Shown: piece after piece, positions 17,236-26,206 of the stretch
Numbering within the stretch: the stretch's first letter is position 1
How the letters are laid out: each line of letters starts with the position of its first letter
Assembly (NCBI RefSeq): GCF_934330165.1
Contig: NZ_CAKRGI010000016.1
Span: forward strand, 1 to 54,425
Direction: 5' to 3'
Source: an uncultured Mediterraneibacter sp.
GTDB taxonomy: Bacteria > Bacillota > Clostridia > Lachnospirales > Lachnospiraceae
Length of the DNA stretch: 54,425 bases
The notes under the pieces: generated by a model
Told to the model about the DNA's origin: nothing
The model's database searches: none
The model's input: the letters and a program-made list of their open reading frames with translations, nothing else
Position numbers and translations under genes: made by a program

Positions 17236-18744
17236 ATGGCGAAATGTATTATGATCCAGGGAACAATGTCAAATGTGGGAAAAAGTGCCATAGCAGCAGG
17301 ACTTTGCAGAGTATTAAAGCAGGATGGATACAAAGTTGCACCCTTCAAATCGCAGAATATGGCATTAAATTCTTTTATTACCCAGAATGGTCTTGAGATG
17401 GGGCGGGCCCAGGTAATGCAGGCAGAAGCAGCAGGGATTGAACCGGAAGTGAGTATGAATCCGATCCTGTTAAAGCCTACCAATGATACAGGTTCGCAGG
17501 TTATCATCAACGGAAAACCAATTGGGGTGATGTCTGCAGTAGAATATTATCGTCATAAGCGGGATTATATTCCTTATATTTTAGAGGCATATCGGGAACT
17601 GGAAAAAAAGTATGATGTGATTGTGATCGAAGGTGCAGGAAGTCCGGCAGAGATCAACCTGAAAAAGGATGATATCGTCAATATGGGAATGGCAGAACTG
17701 GTGGATGCACCTGTACTGCTGGTGGGAGATATTGACCGGGGAGGTGTCTTTGCCCAGATTGCAGGAACCGTTATGCTGTTGGAAGAAAAGGAACGGAAGA
17801 GAATCGCAGGAACTGTGATCAATAAGTTCCGGGGAGATGTATCCATTTTAGAGCCGGGACTGAAAATGCTGGAAGACAGAACGGATATCCCGGTTCTTGG
17901 TGTTGTGCCGTATTTTTATCTGGATCTCGACGAGGAAGACAGCCTGACGGAAAGATTCCATAAAAAGGAAAAGCCGGGACTTGTGGATATTGCGGTGATC
18001 CGGTTTCCAAGGATCTCAAATTTTACGGATCTTGCACCGCTGGAGGCAATCAAAGAAGTTTCAGTCCGGTATATTTCATCTCCGGCAGATTTCGGACAGC
18101 CGGATCTGGTTATCCTTCCGGGCAGTAAAAATACGATCCGTGATCTGTTGTGGATGCGTCAGAATGGTCTGGAGGCGAAAATCCTTCGCTACAGTGGAAA
18201 TGGAGGGGCGGTTTTCGGTATTTGCGGAGGCTATCAGATGCTCGGCAGGGAAATACAGGATCCGGACGGAGTAGAGGAAAAAGGCACAGTACAGGGATTG
18301 GGGTTACTTCCGGTCTGCACTGTATTTGGACAGGAAAAGAGAAGAACAAGAGTAGAAGGAAAATTCCGGGATATGGGCGGTGTTTTGAAAGAACTGCAAG
18401 GAATCCAGTTTAATGGATACGAAATCCATATGGGGAGATCAGAAGTGGATACAAAATCAGACAGGCTGGTTTCGATGAGGAAAGAAGGAAACGGAGAACC
18501 ACAGGAGTATCATGAGGATGGGGTTCAGAACGGAAATGTCTATGGCTGTTATGTGCATGGTATTTTTGATGAAAAACTGGTGTCAGAAGGAATTGTTTCT
18601 GCTATACTGAAGCAGAAAGGTTATAGTACCCTGCAGATTGAGGGAAAAGACTGGAAGAGCTATAAAGAGGAGCAATATGATAAACTGGCCGATATACTTA
18701 GAGAAAGTCTGGATATGAAGGCAATTTACAAAATGATTGAATAA
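17236..18744 (+). CDS. cbiP: cobyric acid synthase (glutamine-hydrolysing)
   Basis: Amidates side chains b, d, e and g of adenosylcobyrinate a,c-diamide, using ATP and glutamine. The 502-residue protein has the N-terminal [21 protein letters not shown]-loop-like segment (about residues 6-25), [11 protein letters not shown] and [11 protein letters not shown], then a C-terminal glutamine amidotransferase-like domain with the cysteine in [14 protein letters not shown] (about 330-343) and [11 protein letters not shown] with the partner histidine (about 436-446). Also called CobQ. Normal length. It is the last cobalamin gene before the four-gene interruption; the next start is 17 bases downstream. 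Confidence 0.97.
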   Translation: MAKCIMIQGTMSNVGKSAIAAGLCRVLKQDGYKVAPFKSQNMALNSFITQNGLEMGRAQVMQAEAAGIEPEVSMNPILLKPTNDTGSQVIINGKPIGVMSAVEYYRHKRDYIPYILEAYRELEKKYDVIVIEGAGSPAEINLKKDDIVNMGMAELVDAPVLLVGDIDRGGVFAQIAGTVMLLEEKERKRIAGTVINKFRGDVSILEPGLKMLEDRTDIPVLGVVPYFYLDLDEEDSLTERFHKKEKPGLVDIAVIRFPRISNFTDLAPLEAIKEVSVRYISSPADFGQPDLVILPGSKNTIRDLLWMRQNGLEAKILRYSGNGGAVFGICGGYQMLGREIQDPDGVEEKGTVQGLGLLPVCTVFGQEKRRTRVEGKFRDMGGVLKELQGIQFNGYEIHMGRSEVDTKSDRLVSMRKEGNGEPQEYHEDGVQNGNVYGCYVHGIFDEKLVSEGIVSAILKQKGYSTLQIEGKDWKSYKEEQYDKLADILRESLDMKAIYKMIE

Positions 18745-18761
18745 CAGGAGGAGTTGCAGAT

Positions 18762-20789
18762 ATGGGAAGACAAATTAAATATGGGCATCTTTTACATGGC
18801 GGAGACTACAACCCGGAGCAGTGGCTGAACCGTCCGGATATATTGGAAAAGGACATTGAGTATTTTAAAAAGGCAAAGATCAATACGGTATCTGTAGGGA
18901 TGTTCTCCTGGGCGATGCTGGAGCCGGAAGAGGGAAATTATCAGTTTGACTGGCTCGAAAAAGTGATTGATTCGCTTTACGCAGAGGGAATTTCTACAAT
19001 TTTGTCCACACCGTCCGGTGCAAGACCGAAATGGCTTTCTGATAAGTACCCGGAAGTACTGCGTGTAAATGAAAAGAGAGAGAAGAATCTGTTCGGTGGA
19101 AGACATAATCACTGTTATACCTCACCGGTATACAGAGAAAAAGTGGCAAAGATCGACCACAGGTTGGGAGAAAAGTTCGGAAAGCATCCGGGTGTGATCC
19201 TTTGGCATATCTCCAATGAATTTGGTGGAGAATGTCATTGTCCGCTTTGTCAGGAGAAGTTCCGGGAGTGGCTGGAAAAGAAATATGGTACGATTGAGAA
19301 TCTGAACAGCCGGTGGTGTACGACATTCTGGAGTCACCGGTATCAGAGCTTCTCTCAGATCGAAAGTCCTTCTTCACTGGGAGAAAATGAGCTTCATGCA
19401 TTAAAGCTGGACTGGAAAAGGTTTGTGACGGCACAGACAGTCGATTTCATGAAGGCGGAAATAGCAGCTCTCAGGGAGACTGGAACGGAAATCCCGGTGA
19501 CGACGAATCTGATGTATGATTATGACGGACTGGATTATAAAAAGTTCAGGAAAGATGTAGATATTATATCCTGGGACAATTATCCGGGATGGCATAAAAA
19601 AGAAGAGTGGCTGACGGCAACCGATGCAGGAATGCAGCATGATCTGATGAGAAGTATCAGAAAAGCACCGTTCCTGATGATGGAATCCTGCCCATCTGCA
19701 ACGAACTGGAAGCCGATCAATAAGCTGAAGAAACCGGGAATGCTTCTGGCAGCGTCTCTGCAGGCGATCGCCCATGGTTCAGACAGTGTCCTGTATTTTC
19801 AGCTGCGTCAGAGCCAGGGAGCATCTGAAAAGTTTCATGGTGCAGTGATCGATCATTATGGTGGAGATGATACCCGTGTCTTCAGAGAAGTGACAGAAGT
19901 GGGAGAGGCACTTGAAAAGCTTCAGGAAGTGGCAGGCAGTGTGACGTGTGCAAAGGCAGCGGTTTTATATGACCGTGAGAATGACTGGGCATTAAAAGAT
20001 GCACAGGGACCGAGAAATGAAGATATGCATTATCAGGAGTGCGTTCTGAAGCAGTACAGAGCTTTGAGGGCAGAAGGACTGGATGTGGATGTGATCTCCA
20101 TGGAGCATACTCTTTTTGATTATAAGATCCTGGCAGTGCCGATGGCGTATCTGTTCCGTGAGAAATACGAAGAACGTCTCAAAGAGTATGTGGCACAGGG
20201 AGGAACTCTGGTATTGACGTACTGGTCAGGTCTTGTGGATGAGACAGATAAATGTTTCCTTGGAGGAACACCTTATGGACTGATGGATGTGACAGGAGTT
20301 CGCAGCACAGAGATTGATGCTTTATTTGACTGGGAATCAAACCATGGAATACCGGAGCATGGAAACCGCCTGGGATTGCAGAAAGTTTATGAGTGTAAAA
20401 ATCTCTGCGAACTGTCGGAAGTTTCTGATGCAGAAGTCTTGATGCGTTATGCAGACGATTTTTATGCGGGATCACCGCTTGTGACGCATAAAGCGTATGG
20501 TGAGGGACATGCCTATTATGTAGGGGCAGATATGGAGCAGGCATTTTATGACGATTTATTTAAAGGCGTAGCAGAAGAAGCCGGTGTAAAAAGTCTGGCA
20601 GAGGCTGTTCCGGAGGGGGTAGCTGTCAATGTACGTCAGTCAGAAAATGCAGAGTATCTGTTTATTCAGAATTTCAGCCGCAAAGGAGTGGCTGTTCCGG
20701 TGACAGGTGAGTATCAGGAGATTTATGGAACAGGCAGTGAGGTTCTTGCACCGCTTCAGACAAGAGTACTGAAATTTGAGAGAAAGTGA
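18762..20789 (+). CDS. beta-galactosidase, glycoside hydrolase family 42
   Basis: Hydrolyses terminal beta-galactosides, probably from short oligosaccharides taken up into the cytoplasm. The 675-residue protein has no signal peptide and starts with the GH42 segment LHGGDYNPEQW (about residues 10-20). The acid/base glutamate lies in WHISNEFGGECHCPLCQ (about 147-163), a stretch that also carries GH42 zinc-site-type cysteines; the nucleophile glutamate is in FLMMESCPSATNWKP (about 303-317). The trimerisation domain and C-terminal beta domain follow. A strong AGGAGG site precedes it, 17 bases after cbiP, so it should share the cobalamin transcript. That is an unusual location for a sugar hydrolase. 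Confidence 0.94.
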   Translation: MGRQIKYGHLLHGGDYNPEQWLNRPDILEKDIEYFKKAKINTVSVGMFSWAMLEPEEGNYQFDWLEKVIDSLYAEGISTILSTPSGARPKWLSDKYPEVLRVNEKREKNLFGGRHNHCYTSPVYREKVAKIDHRLGEKFGKHPGVILWHISNEFGGECHCPLCQEKFREWLEKKYGTIENLNSRWCTTFWSHRYQSFSQIESPSSLGENELHALKLDWKRFVTAQTVDFMKAEIAALRETGTEIPVTTNLMYDYDGLDYKKFRKDVDIISWDNYPGWHKKEEWLTATDAGMQHDLMRSIRKAPFLMMESCPSATNWKPINKLKKPGMLLAASLQAIAHGSDSVLYFQLRQSQGASEKFHGAVIDHYGGDDTRVFREVTEVGEALEKLQEVAGSVTCAKAAVLYDRENDWALKDAQGPRNEDMHYQECVLKQYRALRAEGLDVDVISMEHTLFDYKILAVPMAYLFREKYEERLKEYVAQGGTLVLTYWSGLVDETDKCFLGGTPYGLMDVTGVRSTEIDALFDWESNHGIPEHGNRLGLQKVYECKNLCELSEVSDAEVLMRYADDFYAGSPLVTHKAYGEGHAYYVGADMEQAFYDDLFKGVAEEAGVKSLAEAVPEGVAVNVRQSENAEYLFIQNFSRKGVAVPVTGEYQEIYGTGSEVLAPLQTRVLKFERK

Positions 20790-20865
20790 TCCTGCTGGAA
20801 AAGCAGAAGGAGAATCAGAATTTGAGGGGAGAATATTTACAGAGACAGATCAGGGGAGAATCAAC

Positions 20866-21597
20866 ATGAAAGAACAGCACAGTGAAGCGGAGAACAGAAC
20901 AGAACTTTATGAGGATGTGCTTCTTGGGAAAAAATTATGGACAAGGCTGTATAGAAAGCTTTTCTGGAATGGAGTAAGTAAAAAGCAGATTGTAAAAGCC
21001 ATGCTGAAGTATATTCCGGAGGATTTTAAGGGGAGACTGTTGGATGTACCGGCGGGAACAGGACTTTTTACTTACCGGAAATACTCATGGATGAGGGATG
21101 CAAGGATCATCTGCTTTGACGAAGACGGGGAAATGCTTGACCTGGCAAAAAAGCGTTTTGCAAGAGATGGATTGGATCATGTTACCGTAAAGAAAGGAAA
21201 TTGTGCGAAACTGCCGTTTCGTAATGAAAGTTTTGATGTCGTACTGAGTATTGACCGGCTGAATGCGGTGGAAGATAAGAGAGAATCCCTGTCGGAAATG
21301 ACCCGCGTATTAAAGAAAAACGGAAGGCTGATCGGATGCTTTTACATCGAGGGAAGATCCGGGAAGACAGACCGTTTCGTGAAATGGTTTCTGATGAAAA
21401 AAGGGTGGTTCAAAGGACCTTTTGAAACCCAGACTTCTTTGCAGCTGAGATTGTCCCAGGATTATCAGGTGACGCATTTCCATCTGCGTGGATCGGTCGT
21501 ATATTTTTGTGCAGTAAAGCGGGAAAAGCTACTTGGCAGGGAGCAGAATAAAAAAAGCAGAGGTGAAAAGCAGAATGTGTACAGCAGCAACTTATAA
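20866..21597 (+). CDS. class I SAM-dependent methyltransferase, substrate unknown
   Basis: The start is placed at ATG 20866 because GGGGAGA lies about 10 bases upstream; an earlier in-frame start (20776) overlaps the GH42 gene and adds low-complexity sequence. The 243-residue product has the SAM-binding motif LLDVPAGTGLFTY (about residues 58-70), FDEDGEMLDLAKKRF for the ribose-binding acidic residue, a VKKGNCAKLPFRNESFDVVLS segment and MTRVLKKNGRLIGCFY. This is a UbiE/Methyltransf_11-like fold. Nothing ties it to a corrinoid or other substrate. Its end overlaps the bile salt hydrolase start by 23 bases, so the two are translationally linked. Confidence 0.85.
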   Translation: MKEQHSEAENRTELYEDVLLGKKLWTRLYRKLFWNGVSKKQIVKAMLKYIPEDFKGRLLDVPAGTGLFTYRKYSWMRDARIICFDEDGEMLDLAKKRFARDGLDHVTVKKGNCAKLPFRNESFDVVLSIDRLNAVEDKRESLSEMTRVLKKNGRLIGCFYIEGRSGKTDRFVKWFLMKKGWFKGPFETQTSLQLRLSQDYQVTHFHLRGSVVYFCAVKREKLLGREQNKKSRGEKQNVYSSNL

Positions 21598-22558
21598 GAC
21601 GAAGGATTTTTATTTTGGAAGAACACTCGACTATGAATTTTCTTATGGAGATGAAGTGACCGTGACACCGAGAAATTATAAGATCTTGTTCCGGTATATG
21701 GGAGAAATGGAATCCCATTATGCTATGATAGGAATGGCTTATGTGGCAGGAGATTATCCGCTGTATTATGATGCGGTTAATGAAAAGGGTGTCGGCATGG
21801 CGGGACTCAACTTTGTCGGAAATGCAGTCTATCAGGAGGCTGATGAGGCAGAAGAAGGAAAAGAAAATGTCTGCCAGTATGAATTGATTCCATGGATACT
21901 GAGCCAGTGTGCTTCGGTTAGAGAAGTCAGAGAACTGTTAAGCCGGATGAATCTGGTAGGGACACCGTTCAGTGAACAGCTTCCGGCAGCACAGCTTCAC
22001 TGGATCATCGCAGATGAGAAAGAAACTATCACGGTAGAATCGATGAAGGACGGGCTGAAAGTGCATGAAAATCCGGTGGGTGTGCTGACGAATAATCCAC
22101 CTTTTGAACAGCAGATGTTTCAGTTGAATAATTATATGCATCTGTCACCGAGACAGCCGGAAAATCATTTTTCAGAGAAGTTGAATCTGACAGCATACAG
22201 CCGGGGAATGGGAACAATGGGACTTCCGGGTGATCTGTCATCGGCATCCCGTTTTGCGAAAGTTGCATTTACAAAAATGAATGCAAAATCAGGAGATTCA
22301 GAACTGGAAAGCGTCAGCCAGTTTTTCCATATTTTAGGTTCGGTGGATCAGCAGAGAGGCTGCTGTGAAGTGGCAGACGGAAAGTATGAGATCACCTTGT
22401 ATACTTCCTGCTGTAATGCATCGAAGGGAATCTACTATTATACAACCTATGAGAATCATCAGATCACTGCTGTGGATCTGTACCGGGAGGAACTTGACGG
22501 AACAAAACTTTCCAGATATCCGCTGATCACAGGGGAGCAGATCCGCTGGCAGAATTAA
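21575..22558 (+). CDS. bsh: choloylglycine (bile salt) hydrolase, Ntn family
   Basis: Cleaves the amide bond of glycine- or taurine-conjugated bile acids. Start chosen at 21575 so that the nucleophile Cys is residue 2 (MCTAAT) after Met removal; an upstream in-frame ATG at 21533 would bury it. The 327-residue length and active-site set fit bile salt hydrolases: C2, R16 and D19 in FGRTLDYEFSYG, N79 in GLNF, N173 in VLTNNPPFEQQ and R226 in SSASRF, with the YSRGMGTMGLPGD loop. Penicillin V acylase is the alternative in this superfamily, but the loop motifs favour bile salts. No signal peptide: cytoplasmic. A BASS-family transporter lies about 28 kb downstream. Confidence 0.9.
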   Translation: MCTAATYKTKDFYFGRTLDYEFSYGDEVTVTPRNYKILFRYMGEMESHYAMIGMAYVAGDYPLYYDAVNEKGVGMAGLNFVGNAVYQEADEAEEGKENVCQYELIPWILSQCASVREVRELLSRMNLVGTPFSEQLPAAQLHWIIADEKETITVESMKDGLKVHENPVGVLTNNPPFEQQMFQLNNYMHLSPRQPENHFSEKLNLTAYSRGMGTMGLPGDLSSASRFAKVAFTKMNAKSGDSELESVSQFFHILGSVDQQRGCCEVADGKYEITLYTSCCNASKGIYYYTTYENHQITAVDLYREELDGTKLSRYPLITGEQIRWQN

Positions 22559-22640
22559 ATATAGAAGAACAGATAACGATAAAAAGAAGACGAAAAGAAG
22601 TAAAAGAGAAGACAGAAAAAGATAGCAAGAGGACGACAGG

Positions 22641-23174
22641 ATGGATTTTTCAAGACTTGAGAAGAGTATTATGGATGTGATAAAGGAGGAGCAGGCAAAG
22701 CTTGGCTACAGAAAGGAAAAGATACGGCTTTATTATCCGCTCAGTTCCCTGAACCATTTCTTTCAGGTAGAGGGAGATGTGACCGGGATGCTGGAAAAGC
22801 TGAACTGGTTTCCGGAGTATACAGAGCAGAGACTGGGACAGGTGGAAGTGACCAATGAGGGAGAGCGGTTCTGCTTTCATATCCCGGAAGAGGGCGTGGA
22901 GTATGTGCATAAGCAGATGAAAGAAAATGAGTTTATCAAAGAGCTGATCGGACTGTTGCAAAAGCATGACTGTACGATGGAGAAAATCTTTGATCTGTTC
23001 CGTTCCCATTCGAAAAAGGTGGAGATCCATGAGATGGATAACGGAGAATTTGATTACAGAGTCAGCTTTGCAGATGATCCGGAAGATTCCTATATTTATT
23101 GCTTCAAAGATGAAGGCTGTCATATCATCTATCATCGTTTCCTGCCGGAAGATTATGCGGATTTTGCATTTTAA
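22641..23174 (+). CDS. uncharacterised DUF3877-like protein
   Basis: A 177-residue soluble protein with no membrane segment or signal peptide, rich in charged and aromatic residues (for example IRLYYPLSSLNHFF near residue 28 and YRVSFADDPEDSYIYCF near residue 137). It resembles a Lachnospiraceae family that I associate with DUF3877; that label is from memory and should be treated as tentative. No catalytic motif is evident. It has an AAGAGGA ribosome site, lies 82 bases after the bile salt hydrolase and 59 bases before cobU, all on one strand, so it probably shares the transcript. Confidence 0.7.
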   Translation: MDFSRLEKSIMDVIKEEQAKLGYRKEKIRLYYPLSSLNHFFQVEGDVTGMLEKLNWFPEYTEQRLGQVEVTNEGERFCFHIPEEGVEYVHKQMKENEFIKELIGLLQKHDCTMEKIFDLFRSHSKKVEIHEMDNGEFDYRVSFADDPEDSYIYCFKDEGCHIIYHRFLPEDYADFAF

Positions 23175-23233
23175 AAGAGTAAAGCAGTTTGAAAAAATAA
23201 GATGGAATCAGAAGAACTGGATGTGATAGAGTT

Positions 23234-24280
23234 ATGATGGAAGTCGTGACAGGGGGCAGCGGCAGTGGAAAATCTGCCTATGCAGAACAGAAGATCTGCG
23301 GATTGCAGCAGGAGACAGGCAGGCTTTACTATATTGCGACCATGTATCCTTATGGAACAGAAACGGAACACAAGATAGAGAGACACCGAGGGATGCGTGC
23401 CGGAAAAGGGTTCAGGACACTGGAATGGTATACCGGTCTGTCAGAGTGCATAGAAAAGGAATTTTCCGGGCAGGAAGGAGCAGAAAGATTAAGTGAAAGT
23501 TCGATCCTGCTGGAATGTATGTCCAATCTGGTGGCGAATGAACTATATATGGAGCAGGGGGCGGGAAAGGATACGATCCGCTCTGTGACCCAAGGAATCA
23601 GACGGTTGAAGGAGCAGAGCAGAAATCTGGTCATTGTCACAAATGAGGTCTTTTCAGAATCTGTTCCTGATTCCGTGGAAATGAAAAACTATAAGAAAGT
23701 TCTTGGTGAGATTAACCGGAATCTTGCCGGGATGGCAGATCAGGTGACGGAGGTTGTCTATGGGATTCCATGTATCTGGAAGAAAGATGCTGGCTGTACA
23801 CCGGGAAGATTGGTGGAATCTGCTGTGGATCATCATAAGGAAAATACTATGAAAAATTATGAAAAAACCGGAAAGGATCCAGAAAGGAAGAACGTTCATC
23901 TGATTATTGGCGGGGCATTTCAGGGAAAATTGCAATATGCAGAAAAGTTATATCCAAAGATCTGCTGGTATGATGGAGCAAAATGTCAGCCGGAGCAGCT
24001 AGAAAAAGAGCTGACGGAGATCGACGGAATTTTTCATTTTGAGCTGTTAGTCCGCCGGTGGCTGGAAGGTGGACGTGAGACAGAGGAACTGACCGGACTG
24101 CTGATGAACAGCAAAAAAGGGCTGGTTGTGATCAGTGATGAGATAGGATATGGATTAGTCCCTGTGGATGCATTTGAGCGGAAATACAGAGAGGCTCATG
24201 GAAGGCTTATGACAGACCTTGCGGCACAGGCACAACGGGTAGACCGTGTAGTCTGCGGGATTGGAACAAGACTCCGGTAG
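23234..24280 (+). CDS. cobU: adenosylcobinamide kinase / adenosylcobinamide-phosphate guanylyltransferase with a second CobU-like domain
   Basis: Phosphorylates adenosylcobinamide and transfers GMP to it. Residues 1-183 are a complete CobU domain: P-loop GGSGSGKS at 7-14, the guanylylated-histidine region with H51 in IERHRGMR, ECMSNLVANELY (94-105), VTNEVFSE (135-142) and a YGIPCIW end. The protein runs on to 348 residues, about twice the family length. Residues 220-348 look like a second, shortened CobU domain: degenerate P-loop GGAFQGKL (226-233, Leu where Ser/Thr is normal), no histidine loop, but a well-kept end with ISDEIGYGLVPVDAFERKYR and GRLMTDLAAQAQRV. The ribosome site is weak. The gene is reunited with cbiC after the four-gene interruption. 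Confidence 0.9.
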   Translation: MMEVVTGGSGSGKSAYAEQKICGLQQETGRLYYIATMYPYGTETEHKIERHRGMRAGKGFRTLEWYTGLSECIEKEFSGQEGAERLSESSILLECMSNLVANELYMEQGAGKDTIRSVTQGIRRLKEQSRNLVIVTNEVFSESVPDSVEMKNYKKVLGEINRNLAGMADQVTEVVYGIPCIWKKDAGCTPGRLVESAVDHHKENTMKNYEKTGKDPERKNVHLIIGGAFQGKLQYAEKLYPKICWYDGAKCQPEQLEKELTEIDGIFHFELLVRRWLEGGRETEELTGLLMNSKKGLVVISDEIGYGLVPVDAFERKYREAHGRLMTDLAAQAQRVDRVVCGIGTRLR

Positions 24281-24327
24281 GAGCAGGCGATAAGAAGTGT
24301 GAAAAAAGGAAAAAGGTGATTCGGAAA

Positions 24328-24963
24328 ATGAAAATGTTGACGGAAATTGAAAAAGTCCTGCCATCAGAAATTGAGAAACGCAGTTTTGAGATCATTACGG
24401 AAGAACTGGGAGATAAGAGACTTGTTCCAGGGACAGAACTGATCGTAAAACGCTGCATTCATACCAGTGCGGATTTTGATTATGCAGAGAATCTGGTTTT
24501 CTCTGAGGGGGCAGTAGAGCATGCCATGGATGCAATCCGAAAAGGAACACCGATCGTGACAGATACGCAGATGGGAAAGGCAGGGATCAATAAAAGAAAA
24601 CTTGCAGAGTTTGGAAGTGAAGTGTACTGCTTTATGTCGGATGAAGATGTAGCGGCAGCAGCAAAGGCAAATGGTACGACCAGGGCGGCAGCAAGTATGG
24701 ATAAGGCAGCGGCACTTGGTCAAGATGTGATTTTTGCAGTCGGAAATGCACCGACAGCACTGGTTCGCCTGTATGAGCTTATAAAAGAGGGGAAGCTCCG
24801 GCCAGAACTGATCATTGCAGTACCGGTAGGATTTGTGAATGTAGTTCAGTCGAAAGAACTGATCCTGAGCCTGAAAGAGACTCCGTCGATCGTTGCACGA
24901 GGAAGAAAAGGTGGCAGCAATATTGCGGCATGTATCTGCAATGCCCTGCTTTATCAGATGTAG
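24328..24963 (+). CDS. cbiC: cobalt-precorrin-8 methylmutase
   Basis: Shifts the C11 methyl group to C12, forming cobyrinate from cobalt-precorrin-8. The 211-residue protein has RSFEIITEELGD, the active-site histidine in KRCIHTSADFDYAENL, GTPIVTDTQMGKAGINK (about residues 72-88) and, near the end, GRKGGSNIAACICNALL, all diagnostic of CbiC/CobH. Start taken at ATG 24328 after AAAAAGG; a GTG at 24316 in the same frame is an alternative. Last gene of the second cobalamin operon, separated from all other ring-building genes, which are in the first operon. A terminator hairpin lies 150 bases downstream. Confidence 0.95.
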   Translation: MKMLTEIEKVLPSEIEKRSFEIITEELGDKRLVPGTELIVKRCIHTSADFDYAENLVFSEGAVEHAMDAIRKGTPIVTDTQMGKAGINKRKLAEFGSEVYCFMSDEDVAAAAKANGTTRAAASMDKAAALGQDVIFAVGNAPTALVRLYELIKEGKLRPELIIAVPVGFVNVVQSKELILSLKETPSIVARGRKGGSNIAACICNALLYQM

Positions 24964-25111
24964 AAGAAGACATTGCAGAGCAGGAACAGATACAAAAAGA
25001 GAACAGATATAAAGCAGATTTGCTGAAAAAATTTGAAAGTAAAAATAGAAATTTTAAATGATATTATAGAAAATAATTATAGCAAATCAACAGTTGGATT
25101 ATTACTGATAT

Positions 25112-25142
25112 AAAAAGAACAATGTAAGACATTGTTCTTTTT
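25112..25142. terminator. bidirectional rho-independent terminator
   Basis: A perfect 14-base stem: AAAAAGAACAATGT (25112-25125), loop AAG, ACATTGTTCTTTTT (25129-25142). It sits between convergent cbiC and the LysR gene and can terminate both, having a T-run on each strand. The stretch 24964-25111 before it is AT-rich and shows nothing else. Confidence 0.9.
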
Positions 25143-25159
25143 ATATATGGATCAAGAGA

Positions 25160-26041
25160 TTATTTATGCAGTCCGGTGAGGACAAATTCACGGAAATGAT
25201 GTGCTGCAGGTGAAAGTTCATGTCTGCGGCTTGTAACCATATAGATATCTCTCTGACATTCAGGATAAGAAATCTGCAGGATACGGACATTCAGCCTGAG
25301 CAGAAGTTCCATATAGGGGACAAGGGCGATCCCGAATCCGTGTGCAACGAGTCCGGCAATGACCTGATCCTCGTCAGTTTCATATACGATCTTCGGTCTT
25401 TGCCCGATCTGCTCGAAAAGAAGATCGGTCACATAGCGGAGTCCGGCACTTTGATCAAAATAAATATAAGGGTATGCAAGAGTTTCACTTAATGGAAGCC
25501 GATACTGGTCTGCCAGAGGATGCCCGTCCGGTACGATCAGGACGAGATCCTGCTTCATAACCGGTGTATAATGAAAGTCATTGCTTTCAGGCGGTTCTGA
25601 TGAAAAGACGATATCATATTCTCCGGCATTCAGACTTTCAAGCAAAGCTCCGGTAGAACCGGTATGAAAACTGAATGTCGTTTCCTTTTCCGGGTTCTGC
25701 TTCAGATAACGGGAGGCAAGATCCGGAATATAATCCGTTCCCAGTGTCCGCAGAAATCCAAGACGGATCTTTCCTGCACCGGCAGCTTTACGCTTCAGGT
25801 TGTCGATCCCTTTATCGAGGATCGCAAGGGATTCAGAAGCACATCCGGCGAGATCTCTCCCACAATCGGTGAGGCTGATCGTACGTCCATCCTTTTCAAA
25901 TAATTTTACTCCCAGTTCATTTTCAAGCTGGGAAATGGCATAGCTCAGACTGGGCTGGGTGATGTTTAACTGGCGTGCAGCTTTGGTGTACTGTCTTTTT
26001 TCCGCCAGTTCAAGAAAATATCTTAGCTGATACAGGTTCAT
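25160..26041 (-). CDS. LysR-family transcriptional regulator
   Basis: A 293-residue protein with the standard LysR N-terminal winged helix-turn-helix: MNLYQLRYFLELAEKRQYTK region, then AARQLNITQPSLSYAISQLE (about residues 22-41) and LGVKLFEKDGRTISLT. The rest is a periplasmic-binding-protein-like effector domain (RLGFLRTLGTDYIPDL from about residue 96), similar in style to CynR/GltC-type regulators. It is divergent from the YczE-like gene at 26207, and the 165-base gap holds two matching ATAG-N7-CTAT sites, so it probably regulates itself and that gene. The effector is unknown. Confidence 0.93.
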   Translation of the reverse strand: MNLYQLRYFLELAEKRQYTKAARQLNITQPSLSYAISQLENELGVKLFEKDGRTISLTDCGRDLAGCASESLAILDKGIDNLKRKAAGAGKIRLGFLRTLGTDYIPDLASRYLKQNPEKETTFSFHTGSTGALLESLNAGEYDIVFSSEPPESNDFHYTPVMKQDLVLIVPDGHPLADQYRLPLSETLAYPYIYFDQSAGLRYVTDLLFEQIGQRPKIVYETDEDQVIAGLVAHGFGIALVPYMELLLRLNVRILQISYPECQRDIYMVTSRRHELSPAAHHFREFVLTGLHK

Positions 26042-26100
26042 AAGCTTCTCCGTTCAGATGATTCTTTGTAATAAATTCTGTTAAAATTTTAACTCAAAAA

Positions 26101-26136
26101 ATAGAAAATGTCTATAGAATCATAGAAAAATGCTAT
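26101..26136. promoter_or_regulatory. paired LysR-type operator sites
   Basis: ATAG-N7-CTAT appears twice on the same strand: 26101-26115 and 26122-26136. Each is an interrupted dyad of the T-N11-A class used by LysR regulators, and both share the spacer start AAAA. The start-to-start distance is exactly 21 bases, two helical turns, which fits a LysR tetramer on one DNA face. Located in the divergent gap between the LysR gene and the YczE-like gene. Confidence 0.65.
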
Positions 26137-26163
26137 TTGTAAAATGAAAAAGCATATGATAGA

Positions 26164-26178
26164 TTTACCGACGGTAAA
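26164..26178. promoter_or_regulatory. 15-base perfect palindrome before the YczE-like gene
   Basis: TTTACCG-A-CGGTAAA is a 7-1-7 perfect inverted repeat lying 28 bases before the YczE-like start and just ahead of its AAAGGAG ribosome site. It does not resemble the adjacent LysR-type sites, so a second regulator may act here. The binding family cannot be named from the sequence. Confidence 0.5.
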
Positions 26179-26206
26179 ATAAGCGAATACAAAGGAGCGT
26201 ATAAAA

